Source of the DNA: Flavobacteriaceae bacterium
Lineage (GTDB): Bacteria; Bacteroidota; Bacteroidia; Flavobacteriales; Flavobacteriaceae
Direction of reading: 5' to 3'
Assembly: GCA_013043685.1 (NCBI GenBank)
Contig: JABDNT010000040.1
Location: 1-42,939, forward strand
DNA: 42,939 bases
Positions 11,013-19,692 of this stretch are shown one piece after another (within the stretch, counting starts at the first letter, position 1; every line of letters begins with the position of its first letter). Below the pieces are notes generated by a model. It saw only the letters and a program-made list of their open reading frames with translations, was not told the DNA's origin and made no database searches. The translations under genes were made by a program, and so were the position numbers.

Positions 11013-12425
11013 ATGAAACGTAGATCTTTTATTAAAAAATCGGCTGCGGCCGGTGCTGCCTTTACCATTGTACCAAGTTTTGTGCTGGGGAGAAACCACA
11101 TTCCCCCCAGTGATACGCTTTACATAGCCGGAATTGGTGTTGGTGGTCGCGGAGGCGGAGTGGTTAATGAACTTTACAGTAGCGGAAAGGTGAAATTTGT
11201 TGCTTTTTGCGATGTGGACCAGAAGAGAGCGGCTTCAACCTTTACAAATCATCCGGATGTTAAGCGTTATATGGATTTTAGGAAAGTATACGATAATCAT
11301 TTAAAGGATATGGATGCAGTTATGGTTGCAACCCCGGATCATACGCATGCAGCTATTGCTTTACCTTTCATGAAAGAGAAGAAACACGCTTACGTTGAAA
11401 AACCACTTACACACAACATTTTCGAAGCCAGGCTTATGGCTACCACCGCTAAGGAAATGAGCATTACCACCCAAATGGGGAACCAGGGTGCTTCCGGTGA
11501 GGGGATCCGACAGGCCCAGGAATGGATAAATGCCGGTGTGATCGGTAAGGTACATCGGGTTGATTGTTGGACGAACCGACCGGTTTGGCCTCAGGGATTT
11601 AAAAAGATCGATAAAGGAGAACCTGTACCTGAAACTCTTAATTGGGATCTCTGGTTGGGGCCAGCGTCAATGCGGCCTTATAATTCCAGCTACCTACCGT
11701 TCAAATGGCGTGGCTGGTGGGACTTCGGAACAGGTGCCATGGGGGATATGGGATGTCATATTATGGAAACACCATTTAAGACGCTCGGTCTTAAGTTCCC
11801 GTATGAAGCAGAAGCAAGCTGTACAACGATCTGGTCCGGTGATTTTGTGGAAGCAGATTATTCCGAAGCTTGTCCACCTTCTTCAGTAGTAAGATTAAAG
11901 TTCGATAACGAGACACATGGTGATGTTTCTCTGAATTGGTACGACGGTGGCATTATGCCTGACCTGCCTTCAGAATTAAAAGTTGGGGAAGAACCCGGAG
12001 GATCGGGCGGAGGTAGTATATTCCATGGAAGTGAAGGAATTATGATCACCGACACCTATTCCAGGAATCCGAGGCTTCTACCTTCTGAACGAATGATGGA
12101 TTTTACGCCGCCTGAACCCACAATAAAAAGAGTAGAAACCGATCACGCCGGCGAATGGGTGAATGCTTGCATAAATGGCGGAGCTACATCATCACCATTC
12201 AGTTATGGCGGTCCTTTGACCGAAGCCGTGCTGATGGGGAATCTGGCCATCAAAGCATTTCAGTATAAAACACTTAAAGAAGGCAAGAAAGCCGGAGATT
12301 GGGATCCTTATGACTATCCTGGCAGGCGCACGATTCAGTGGGATGGTGATGCCATGAAAGTCACTAATTACGATCACGCCAACAATTGGGTAAAGCGCGA
12401 ATATCGCAACGGCTGGGAGCTCTAA
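11013..12425 (+). CDS. Gfo/Idh/MocA family oxidoreductase with Tat signal
   Basis: A 470-residue NAD(P)-dependent oxidoreductase predicted to be exported folded. It begins with a twin-arginine signal (RRSFIKK, then a hydrophobic Ala-rich stretch to about residue 26). The Rossmann part has GIGVGGRGGGVVNELY near 40-55 and the family motif YVEKPLTHN near 129-137; the C-terminal Gfo/Idh domain follows. Related secreted members in Bacteroidota act on sugars or glycosides, but the substrate here is unknown. It is divergent from the GNAT gene and convergent with the GAPDH gene, with only 3 nt between the two stop codons and no visible terminator. Confidence 0.9.
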   Translation: MKRRSFIKKSAAAGAAFTIVPSFVLGRNHIPPSDTLYIAGIGVGGRGGGVVNELYSSGKVKFVAFCDVDQKRAASTFTNHPDVKRYMDFRKVYDNHLKDMDAVMVATPDHTHAAIALPFMKEKKHAYVEKPLTHNIFEARLMATTAKEMSITTQMGNQGASGEGIRQAQEWINAGVIGKVHRVDCWTNRPVWPQGFKKIDKGEPVPETLNWDLWLGPASMRPYNSSYLPFKWRGWWDFGTGAMGDMGCHIMETPFKTLGLKFPYEAEASCTTIWSGDFVEADYSEACPPSSVVRLKFDNETHGDVSLNWYDGGIMPDLPSELKVGEEPGGSGGGSIFHGSEGIMITDTYSRNPRLLPSERMMDFTPPEPTIKRVETDHAGEWVNACINGGATSSPFSYGGPLTEAVLMGNLAIKAFQYKTLKEGKKAGDWDPYDYPGRRTIQWDGDAMKVTNYDHANNWVKREYRNGWEL

Positions 12426-12428
12426 CGT

Positions 12429-13877
12429 TTAATAATAGGCATATCTTCTAACTTTCGATATATACTTAGCCAGGCGGATCACCTGGTGACTGTAACCATA
12501 TTCATTATCATACCATACGTACAATACCACATTCTTTCCGTCATTCGAAACAATGGTCGCGTTACTGTCGAATATGGACGGTGCCGAAGAGCCCACTATA
12601 TCCGAGGATACTAATTCGTTGTTTAGTGAGTACTTAATCTGTTCTACCAGGTCGCCAACCAATGCATATTTCTTCATCACGGTATTTAGCGCATTCTTGG
12701 AAGTTTTATTTTCAAGTTCCAGCTTCAAAATAGCCAGGGATCCATTAGGTACAGGAACACGGATGGCGTTCGAAGTCAGCTTTCCTTCGAATGACGGTAA
12801 TGCTTTAGAAACAGCACTTCCCGCTCCTGTTTCGGTGATAACCATATTAAGGGCCGCTGCACGGCCACGACGATATTTCTTGTGCATATTGTCTACAAGG
12901 TTCTGATCGTTGGTGTAAGCGTGAATAGTTTCCAGATGCCCCTGAACAACCCCAAAAGAATCTTCTATGGCCTTTAGCACGGGGGTTATGGCATTGGTCG
13001 TACATGACGCTGCCGAAAATATATCCACTTCGTCAGGATGGTACTCACCATGGTTTACACCATGAACTATATTGGGAACTCCTTTACCCGGAGCAGTAAG
13101 AAGGACTTTTGAAACTCCTTTCGCCTTTAAATGTCGGCCGAGGGCTTCTTTATCCCTGAAAGCTCCCGTGTTGTCGATCACTAAGGCATCCTCAATACCA
13201 TATTGGGTGTAATCGATGTCTTCCGGCGCATTTGCACTGATCATGTGCACCGTAGTTCCGTTAATGATAAGTGCACTATTTTCAAGATCGGTTCTAACAA
13301 TTCCCGGGAAATCGCCGTGTACAGAATCGTGCTGCAACAGAGAAGCACGTTTTTCAAGAACTGTTTTATCCACATTTCCACGGGTTACAATGGCTCTCAG
13401 TCGCATTTGACTTCCTTGTCCGGTACGCGTCATTAATTCACGAGCAAGTAATCTGCCTATACGGCCAAAACCGTACAGGATTACGTCCTTGGGAACAATA
13501 TTGCTGGTTTCCTTAGCGTCCTTAAGTTTATGACTTACAAACCTCATGGCATCTTCATGGTCATTGTCTTCAAGGTGATATTCGTAAGTCAATCTGCCGA
13601 TGTCAAGCTTGGCAGGAGGAAGATTCAGTTTTAATATCGCCTGAGCGATCTCCACCGAATCGAATATTGATATAGGCTTTTGAACGAATTCACCAGCATA
13701 TTCATGTAAGCTCAGAATCTCACTTGCATTGCGGTCAATTAACTGGTTTCGAAACAATACCAGTTCAATGGAGCGATCGTACCATAGGTCACTCACGATC
13801 TTTATAAACTCTACAGTGGCCTTTCGGCGATCGGTTTGAAAAGAAAGTTCTTTTTCATAAACTTCATCAAAACTCAT
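12429..13877 (-). CDS. gap: Glyceraldehyde-3-phosphate dehydrogenase, long form
   Basis: Interconverts glyceraldehyde 3-phosphate and 1,3-bisphosphoglycerate. The 482-residue protein is about 150 residues longer than classical GAPDH at the N-terminus; the dehydrogenase core then starts with ILYGFGRIGRLLARE (about 133-147) and holds the catalytic Cys in AASCTTNAITPVLKA (Cys292). The extension is mostly helical in character, with no motif I recognise, and appears in flavobacterial homologues. The ATG at 13877 (or 13883) is chosen because the TAnnTTTG promoter element at 13908-13915 lies downstream of the earlier in-frame TTG at 13925. A second, short GAPDH is likely elsewhere in the genome; this one may favour gluconeogenesis, which is inference. 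Confidence 0.92.
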   Translation of the reverse strand: MSFDEVYEKELSFQTDRRKATVEFIKIVSDLWYDRSIELVLFRNQLIDRNASEILSLHEYAGEFVQKPISIFDSVEIAQAILKLNLPPAKLDIGRLTYEYHLEDNDHEDAMRFVSHKLKDAKETSNIVPKDVILYGFGRIGRLLARELMTRTGQGSQMRLRAIVTRGNVDKTVLEKRASLLQHDSVHGDFPGIVRTDLENSALIINGTTVHMISANAPEDIDYTQYGIEDALVIDNTGAFRDKEALGRHLKAKGVSKVLLTAPGKGVPNIVHGVNHGEYHPDEVDIFSAASCTTNAITPVLKAIEDSFGVVQGHLETIHAYTNDQNLVDNMHKKYRRGRAAALNMVITETGAGSAVSKALPSFEGKLTSNAIRVPVPNGSLAILKLELENKTSKNALNTVMKKYALVGDLVEQIKYSLNNELVSSDIVGSSAPSIFDSNATIVSNDGKNVVLYVWYDNEYGYSHQVIRLAKYISKVRRYAYY

Positions 13878-13907
13878 GCGCATTTTTTTAGGGTTTGAAA
13901 TTTGCTG

Positions 13908-13915
13908 CAAAAGTA
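13908..13915 (-). promoter_or_regulatory. -7 promoter element for gap
   Basis: On the minus strand this reads TACTTTTG (TAnnTTTG). A TTTC 20 nt upstream could stand for the -33 TTTG. It sits 24 nt before the ATG at 13883 and excludes the upstream in-frame TTG start. Confidence 0.65.
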
Positions 13916-13956
13916 TAGAATTCAAACGTTTTCGTGAAAGATAATTGTAAAAATAA

Positions 13957-13989
13957 ATACCCCTTCGAATTTTTACTTCAAAGGAGTAT
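13957..13989 (-). terminator. Terminator after the HtrA protease gene
   Basis: A 13-bp stem with two G-U pairs (minus-strand RNA: ATACTCCTTTGAA with TTCGAAGGGGTAT) around a 7-nt loop, followed by TTATTTTTA. It lies 22 nt past the protease stop and upstream of the gap promoter. Confidence 0.75.
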
Positions 13990-14010
13990 CTTTCTTCAGA
14001 AAAAAACAGT

Positions 14011-15402
14011 TTACCTGAAGATGAACGTGTTTAAATCACCGTCTCGGTCGTAGAACGTCAATTTGATATCTTCATTGGTGTTTCTGCGGTTCATTATACG
14101 TTTTGCATCATCAATACTTCTAACCGGCTGATCGTTTATTTTGGTGATAAGAATACCATCCAGATCATAACGCTGCATATCCTTTGTTAGCGCCCGACTT
14201 ATCATCACGCCGCCATCAACACCGTACTTTTTAAGATCTTCCTGACTGGCATTTTTCAATTCCAGACCAAGCTCTTCTATTTCGTAGGTTTCCAGTTTTA
14301 TTAGTGTAACAGGTATCACTTTTTTCTTTCCATTTCTTATTACGGTAACATCTACTACATCATTAGGCCGTTTAGACCCAAGATATCCGGAAAGGTCTGA
14401 AAACTTTCCAACTTTATAGCCGTCTAAGCCCTTGATGATATCACCTTCTCTTATTCCGCTTTTATCGGCTCCACTTCCATCTTCAATTCCTCCTACTATG
14501 ACACCCTCCGATTCATTAAGGCCCAGTTTCTGTGCTATCTTCGAATTGAGCGTTTGCCCCTGGATACCTAAGATTCCTCTTTGAACATCACCATACTCTA
14601 TAATGTCCTCAATGACCTTACGGGCAATATTGGCTGGCACAGCAAAGGAGTAACCTACATAGGACCCTGTTTCCGACGTAATAGCTGTGTTGATTCCCAC
14701 CAGTTCGCCTCTTATATTCACCAGGGCACCACCGCTGTTGCCGCGATTCACGGCTGCGTCGGTCTGGATAAAGGATTGTGGGTTTCTGTCGAATTCGTTC
14801 AGGTCCCGGGCTTTTGCACTAACAATTCCTGCCGTAACAGTTGAGGTTAGATTGAATGGATTTCCAACAGCCAGTACCCATTCGCCAATTCTAATTTCAT
14901 TCGAATCCCCAAACGGTACGAATGGCAGATCTTCGTCCGGTTCGATCTTGATTAGTGCGATATCTGTTTTCGCATCGGTCCCGATCAATTCCGCTTCATA
15001 TATCTTATTGTTATTTAAAGTAACCTCGAGTTGAGATGCATTGGCAATTACATGATTATTGGTCACAATATAACCATCAGGAGTAATTATTACACCACTT
15101 CCTGCTCCAACCATCGCGCGCGGTTCACCACCTCCATAGAAATATTCCATGATATTTGTTGGCCTCCTGCTGATCGTGGTATTTTTAACGTGTACAACTG
15201 CGTTAACGGTTTTTTCGGCAGCCTTGGTAAGATCGATACCAGTATCATTTAATTCAGATGTGTAGTTTGTCGGAATAAAAGTTGGATTTTCCTGATTGGC
15301 GGTTATAATAACTGGGTTGTCATCTTCTAGAAGTTTATAACCCCATAACGTTATGGCACCTGCAATGAGCGCCACGGCAAATAATCGAACTGTCTGTTTC
15401 AT
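14011..15402 (-). CDS. HtrA/Deg-family periplasmic serine protease
   Basis: A trypsin-like protease and chaperone for misfolded envelope proteins. The 463 residues comprise an N-terminal membrane anchor or signal (about 5-22), a protease domain with the catalytic triad His117 (VTNNHVIA), Asp147 (TDIALIKI) and Ser223 (RGNSGGAL), and two PDZ domains (about 280-365 and 375-463; first PDZ shows GVIVGGIEDGSGADKSGIREGD). Two PDZ domains fit the DegP/DegQ type. The gene is monocistronic, with a clear terminator downstream. The start ATG at 15402 gives the expected signal segment. Confidence 0.95.
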   Translation of the reverse strand: MKQTVRLFAVALIAGAITLWGYKLLEDDNPVIITANQENPTFIPTNYTSELNDTGIDLTKAAEKTVNAVVHVKNTTISRRPTNIMEYFYGGGEPRAMVGAGSGVIITPDGYIVTNNHVIANASQLEVTLNNNKIYEAELIGTDAKTDIALIKIEPDEDLPFVPFGDSNEIRIGEWVLAVGNPFNLTSTVTAGIVSAKARDLNEFDRNPQSFIQTDAAVNRGNSGGALVNIRGELVGINTAITSETGSYVGYSFAVPANIARKVIEDIIEYGDVQRGILGIQGQTLNSKIAQKLGLNESEGVIVGGIEDGSGADKSGIREGDIIKGLDGYKVGKFSDLSGYLGSKRPNDVVDVTVIRNGKKKVIPVTLIKLETYEIEELGLELKNASQEDLKKYGVDGGVMISRALTKDMQRYDLDGILITKINDQPVRSIDDAKRIMNRRNTNEDIKLTFYDRDGDLNTFIFR

Positions 15403-15515
15403 ATGCGCATATTTATATTAGGTTAACAATTATAAGACGAAAATATTTTTTAATTATTTCAGATTTAACGTCCATTTAACAGCACAATTCTCCTGTCAAT
15501 AGAATTCGCTTTTTA

Positions 15516-15523
15516 TACCTTTG
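15516..15523 (+). promoter_or_regulatory. -7 promoter element for dapF, almost abutting the start codon
   Basis: TACCTTTG (TAnnTTTG) ends 5 nt before the dapF ATG at 15529. With normal element-to-start spacing the transcript would begin at or within a few bases of the ATG. No good -33 TTTG is visible. Confidence 0.55.
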
Positions 15524-15528
15524 CCTAA

Positions 15529-16302
15529 ATGGCAATCGAATTCTATAAATACCAGGGAACGGGCAACGACTTTATCATTGTCGATAATCGCAATGATAAA
15601 TTCCCCAAAAATAATACCAAACTAATCGCGCATATGTGTGATAGAAAGTTTGGCATTGGGGCCGATGGATTGATACTACTGGAGAATCATGACACTGCCG
15701 ATTTCAACATGGTCTATTACAATTCGGATGGAAATCTAAGTTCTATGTGCGGTAACGGGGGGCGATGTATTACCCATTTCGCGAAATTCCTGGGAATCAT
15801 TGAAAATCAGGCAGTTTTTGAAGCTATTGACGGTATGCATGAGTCTTCGGTTGATGCAGAGACCATCTCTCTCAGGATGAATGATGTGAACTCTTTACAG
15901 GTAAATGGGGCCAGCATCTACCTAAATACCGGATCACCACATCATGTCACCCTGGTTGACGATTTGACAGTTTTTGATGTGTTCAATGAAGGCAAACGAA
16001 TTAGAACATCGATCTATGGCGAAGAAGGAGCGAATGTAAATTTTGTTGAGAAAGTTTCAGAATCTGTTTTTGCGGTTCGGACTTATGAAAGGGGGGTAGA
16101 AGACGAGACACTTTCTTGTGGTACGGGTGTTACAGCGGTTGCCCTCGCCATGCATGAAACCATGAACACGACTTCAGAAGAGATCACGCTAAAAACACCG
16201 GGAGGTGAATTAAAGGTGCGATTTATAAAAACAGAGAACGGCTATACCGATATATACTTAATTGGCCCGGCTATCCAGGTTTTTAAAGGGATATGGGAAT
16301 GA
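15529..16302 (+). CDS. dapF: Diaminopimelate epimerase
   Basis: Epimerises LL-diaminopimelate to the meso form for peptidoglycan and lysine synthesis. The 257-residue protein has both active-site cysteines: Cys74 in MCGNGGRC and Cys197 in LSCGTGVTAVALA, and opens with the family motif KYQGTGNDFIIVDN. The ATG at 15529 is the only sensible start. The -7 promoter element is 5 nt upstream, so the mRNA may be leaderless. The stop overlaps the start of the following acetyltransferase gene, and mltG follows, forming an operon of wall-related genes. Confidence 0.97.
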   Translation: MAIEFYKYQGTGNDFIIVDNRNDKFPKNNTKLIAHMCDRKFGIGADGLILLENHDTADFNMVYYNSDGNLSSMCGNGGRCITHFAKFLGIIENQAVFEAIDGMHESSVDAETISLRMNDVNSLQVNGASIYLNTGSPHHVTLVDDLTVFDVFNEGKRIRTSIYGEEGANVNFVEKVSESVFAVRTYERGVEDETLSCGTGVTAVALAMHETMNTTSEEITLKTPGGELKVRFIKTENGYTDIYLIGPAIQVFKGIWE

Positions 16303-16835
16303 ATACACTAAGCGGAAATAAAATTATACTTCGGGCACTGGAACTTACCGATCTGGATTTCCTTTATCAACTGGAAAACGACGAATCGGTCTGGGAAGTG
16401 AGTAATACCAGCACACCATATTCTAAATATGTCCTGAAGCAATACCTCGAAAATGCCCATCGCGACATTTACGAAGTTAAACAGCTGCGATTAGTGATAT
16501 GTACTTCAGAAAAAATGAAACCCATAGGATTCATCGATCTTTTCGACTTCGAACCCAGGCACAGTAGAATAGGGGTAGGGATCGTAATATTCAAAGATAC
16601 TGACCGAAGGAAGGGATATGCTTCCGAAGCACTTAAGTTGGTTGCTGATTATAGTTTTTCTCATTTGAAAGTACATCAATTGTTCGCCAATATTTCGGAA
16701 GATAATCACGTTAGTATTAAGCTATTTGAGAAACTGGGTTTTGAACTGTCTGGTTCGAAGCGGGAATGGATCATTTCCGAGAAAGGATTTAAAAACGAAC
16801 TTTTCTATCAATTAATTCATGACAAAAAATCTTAA
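16299..16835 (+). CDS. GNAT family N-acetyltransferase (RimJ/RimL-like)
   Basis: A 178-residue acetyltransferase of the RimJ/RimL-type GNAT group: opening NTLSGNKIILRALELTDLD, the acetyl-CoA-binding region with VIFKDTDRRKGYASEALKLV (about 105-124), and HQLFANISEDNHVSIKLFEKLGF. It may modify protein N-termini, spermidine or a small metabolite; the substrate cannot be told. The ATG at 16299 makes an ATGA overlap with the dapF stop; an ATG two codons earlier (16293) is possible. The 3' end overlaps mltG by 17 nt, so all three are one operon. Confidence 0.9.
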   Translation: MNTLSGNKIILRALELTDLDFLYQLENDESVWEVSNTSTPYSKYVLKQYLENAHRDIYEVKQLRLVICTSEKMKPIGFIDLFDFEPRHSRIGVGIVIFKDTDRRKGYASEALKLVADYSFSHLKVHQLFANISEDNHVSIKLFEKLGFELSGSKREWIISEKGFKNELFYQLIHDKKS

Positions 16836-17868
16836 ACGAGTAATCTGGTCTGTATTAGTATTAGGTGTAATTGCGATGGCAATTTTCGCCTGGTTTGTTT
16901 ATAGCGCTGTATTGTCTCCAAATACCGCATTCACAAATGATGAAGCTCATATATACATTCGTACGGATGCAAATTTTGCTGATGTCATGGAAGAGTTGCG
17001 TCCACTTTTGAAAGATGCAGTTTCGTTCGAGGCTGTTGCTAACAGGAAGGGTTATCCCGAGAACATAAAACCAGGACATTATGTTATAAATAAGGGGATG
17101 AATAACAACGACATCATCAATACTATTCGTATTAATAATACTCCTGTAAAGGTTAAATTCAATAATCAGGAACGTCTTGAAAACCTGGCCGGAGCTGTAT
17201 CCAAACAAATTGAAGCAGACAGCGTAGCGCTTCTCAATGCTATGAGTGATCGGGAATTTCTTGCTGAAATAGGACAAACACCCGAATCTGCCCTGGCTAT
17301 ATATTTACCCAACACCTACGAATTGTACTGGAATACTTCCGCTACCGATTTTTGTAAACGCATGAAGAGTGAATATGACAGTTTTTGGAATGAATCCCGA
17401 ACTTCCAAAGCCAGGTCTATTGGCTTAAGTCCGGAGCAGGTAGTTTCCCTGGCAGCTATCGTTCAGAAAGAAACAGCCAAGGTGGATGAGCGGCCAAGGG
17501 TAGCAGGTTTATATGTAAACAGGATAAAACGTGGTATGTTGCTTCAGGCCGACCCTACAGTAATCTACGCTAAGAAGAAGGCGGAAAATGATTTCGACCA
17601 GGTAATTAAAAGAGTACTGTATCGTGATCTTGAATTAGATTCTCCGTATAATACATATAAGTATACTGGAGTACCTCCCGGACCGATCTCAATGCCGGAT
17701 ATGTCATCCATCAAGGCAGTTCTCGATCATGAAAATCACGATTATATTTTTATGGTGGCCGATATCTCCAATCCTGGCTATCATAAATTTGCTAAAACGC
17801 TGGCGCAACACAACAGAAACCGGGCAGAATATGTACGTTGGATCAATGGCCAGGGAGTGAATCGATAA
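16819..17868 (+). CDS. mltG: Endolytic murein transglycosylase
   Basis: MltG (YceG-like) cleaves nascent glycan strands and is thought to set where chain synthesis ends. The 349-residue protein has one N-terminal membrane helix (about 9-29), a LysM-like subdomain, and the catalytic domain with SLAAIVQKETAKVDERPRVA (catalytic Glu in KETAK, about residue 218) and GLYVNRIKRGMLLQADPTV, ending with PPGPISMPDMSSIKAVL and YIFMV. It overlaps the acetyltransferase gene by 17 nt. Its operon with dapF suggests coordinated wall synthesis. Confidence 0.95.
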   Translation: MTKNLKRVIWSVLVLGVIAMAIFAWFVYSAVLSPNTAFTNDEAHIYIRTDANFADVMEELRPLLKDAVSFEAVANRKGYPENIKPGHYVINKGMNNNDIINTIRINNTPVKVKFNNQERLENLAGAVSKQIEADSVALLNAMSDREFLAEIGQTPESALAIYLPNTYELYWNTSATDFCKRMKSEYDSFWNESRTSKARSIGLSPEQVVSLAAIVQKETAKVDERPRVAGLYVNRIKRGMLLQADPTVIYAKKKAENDFDQVIKRVLYRDLELDSPYNTYKYTGVPPGPISMPDMSSIKAVLDHENHDYIFMVADISNPGYHKFAKTLAQHNRNRAEYVRWINGQGVNR

Positions 17869-17961
17869 AATGACCGAAATAGTAGTATTAGTAGGCTGTC
17901 ATGGCAATTATCTGGTAAGGAAATGAACAATAATAATTGTATATACTATTGTAAAACAGGT

Positions 17962-17984
17962 AGTTATGTTTATTTTACATAACT
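17962..17984 (+). terminator. Possible weak terminator after mltG
   Basis: An 8-bp AT-rich stem (AGTTATGT with ACATAACT, 7-nt loop) 94 nt after the mltG stop, followed by TTCCTTC. The low GC content and short T tract make it doubtful. Confidence 0.3.
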
Positions 17985-18267
17985 TTCCTTCAGTATTTAA
18001 TATACTTCGTTCATTTTTAGCAATTTTTACCATTAAATCACCTTTAGAAGTTAAAACTCGACTAAAATAATTGTTAAAATTTCACTTTAACACCTTTACA
18101 TTGTTCATAAAATAGTTCATTGTTTTTGAACGAATTATCAATTTCGCATGCCTTTCAGTGCTATTTTTATAGAAATTGGTAAAAAAAGCTGATTTGTTGA
18201 AGATTCCCACAGAAAATAACCTTAACAAACATTAACATCCGTCATATTTATTTCATCGTTTCGGTCG

Positions 18268-18275
18268 TATATTTG
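18268..18275 (+). promoter_or_regulatory. -7 promoter element for the lysozyme-like gene
   Basis: TATATTTG is an exact TAnnTTTG match, giving a leader of roughly 45 nt before the ATG at 18324. Confidence 0.5.
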
Positions 18276-18323
18276 CTGGCTGAAATTAGGTAGGTAAAAT
18301 TTTACTTATCAAATGGTAAAAAC

Positions 18324-18971
18324 ATGAGACGTAAGTTATTGCGAATTAGTTTATTAGTATCCGTGGCCATAGGCGTATTGTCTGTCTTTTCTTTTAATGA
18401 GAACAAGGCTATTACATACTTCAATAACGATGGTTTGGAGCTGTTTTTCACAGTTCCTACCGAGGCGGAAGCAAATTTCGACAACAAGGAATTGGAATTG
18501 AATCACAATTTATTCCTTGGTAAAACATATGTTGGTTTTAAAGAGGCACTTGGATTCAAAGAGTCTCGAAATAATTACAAAACCATTAACGAGTATGGGT
18601 ATATGGGAAAATACCAATTTGGTAGAGGTACCTTAAATATGATTGGAATTTATAACTCCAAACGGTTTCTCAACGATGCCAAGCTTCAGGAACAGGCATT
18701 TACCGCCTATACATCGAGAAACAAATGGATTTTACGCAGAGATATAGACCGTTATGTAGGTCGTTATATCGATGGGGTGAAGGTCACCGAATCCGGTATT
18801 CTGGCAGCAGCCCATCTCGCAGGAGCCGGTAATGTAAAGAAATATCTTCGCAGTGGTGGAGAGATAGGTTTTAGCGATGCGTTTGGAACCTCGATACGCT
18901 ACTATTTAAAGAAATTTTCCGGCTATGATACCTCCTGGGTAGAAGCCGATAAGCGAGCCAAAGTTTTATAA
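18324..18971 (+). CDS. Exported lysozyme-like (lytic transglycosylase-type) protein
   Basis: A 215-residue protein with a signal or anchor segment (about 7-25). Residues about 75-195 resemble the lysozyme-like fold of lytic transglycosylases: LGFKESRNNYKTINEYGYMGKYQFG contains the Glu of an E-S-R pattern near residue 79, followed by the YMGKYQFG box that usually follows the catalytic Glu, and GILAAAHLAGAGNVKKYL matches the late AAH-x-G-A-G motif. It probably cleaves or binds peptidoglycan in the periplasm. It follows mltG in the same direction but 455 nt away with its own promoter. Exact family assignment is uncertain. Confidence 0.72.
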   Translation: MRRKLLRISLLVSVAIGVLSVFSFNENKAITYFNNDGLELFFTVPTEAEANFDNKELELNHNLFLGKTYVGFKEALGFKESRNNYKTINEYGYMGKYQFGRGTLNMIGIYNSKRFLNDAKLQEQAFTAYTSRNKWILRRDIDRYVGRYIDGVKVTESGILAAAHLAGAGNVKKYLRSGGEIGFSDAFGTSIRYYLKKFSGYDTSWVEADKRAKVL

Positions 18972-18976
18972 GTAAG

Positions 18977-19690
18977 TTATTTTTGGATGATGAATATGGT
19001 GGGTCTTTTATTTAGGTCCACCTTTTTATTTTTCCATTCCTCCGCGGTAAGCGTCAGTATGAATTCGGTAGGCAAGGTGATGTCGCATGCTAAACAAATC
19101 TTAGTCTGTCCCTGCACCGTGCTAATTATACTCTCCAGCAATTGATTGTTGCGATAAGGAGTTTCAATAAATAGTTGCGACTGGTGGAATTCTTGCGATA
19201 ACCGTTCCAGCCTTTTAATCTCCTTTCTGCGTTCGCGTTTATCAATGGGTAAATATCCATTAAATGCAAAATTCTGACCATTAAACCCGCTGGCCATCAT
19301 TGCCAGTAAAATACTGGATGGACCTACTAAAGGAACCACTCTTATACCTTGTTTATGTGCTTCTTCAACCACTGCGGCGCCGGGATCGGCAATACCGGGA
19401 CATCCGGCATCACTTATTACACCTACATCCAGGCCCTGGTGACAAGGTGCGAGCATATCCGGGATCTCAGATTCGTCCGTATACTTATTGATGAGTTTGA
19501 AATGAAGGTCGGGTTGTGATTTCCGGGGAACTATACTTTTTATAAATCGGCGGGCATTCTTTTCGTGTTCAACTATATAATAGTCGATCTCTTCCACGGC
19601 TTTTTTTACCAGGAAGGGTAGGACCTCAAGAGGTGGAGTCTCTCCAAGGGTACATGGAATAAGATATAGATTTCCTTTTTCAGAAACCAT
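18977..19690 (-). CDS. SAM-dependent methyltransferase, RsmI/tetrapyrrole methylase family
   Basis: A 237-residue class III methylase. It shows GNLYLIPCTLGE at the N-terminus, the VISDAGCPGIADPGAAVVEEAHKQGI block (about 90-116) and VVPLVGPSSILLAMMASGFNGQNFAFNGYLP, all typical of RsmI, which 2'-O-methylates C1402 of 16S rRNA. The opening (IPCTLGE rather than the usual VATPIGN) marks the divergent paralogue common in Bacteroidota, so its target may differ. It is 2 nt downstream of the sugar dehydrogenase stop and convergent with the lysozyme-like gene (5 nt gap). Confidence 0.88.
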   Translation of the reverse strand: MVSEKGNLYLIPCTLGETPPLEVLPFLVKKAVEEIDYYIVEHEKNARRFIKSIVPRKSQPDLHFKLINKYTDESEIPDMLAPCHQGLDVGVISDAGCPGIADPGAAVVEEAHKQGIRVVPLVGPSSILLAMMASGFNGQNFAFNGYLPIDKRERRKEIKRLERLSQEFHQSQLFIETPYRNNQLLESIISTVQGQTKICLACDITLPTEFILTLTAEEWKNKKVDLNKRPTIFIIQK

Positions 19691-19692
19691 AT

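Larger units (their letters stand above)
17869..18323 (+). other. Intergenic region of 455 bp
   Basis: AT-rich with no open frame of convincing length on either strand. It holds the weak hairpin at 17962-17984 and a -7 promoter element at 18268-18275 for the downstream gene. I see no RNA gene, repeat or coding remnant in the remainder, although the long leader region could hold regulatory sites that I cannot read. Confidence 0.6.

Noticed and set aside
16506-17277. Antisense open frames over the acetyltransferase and mltG genes
   Set aside because: They are shadows of well-supported genes in other frames with no codon or family support of their own.
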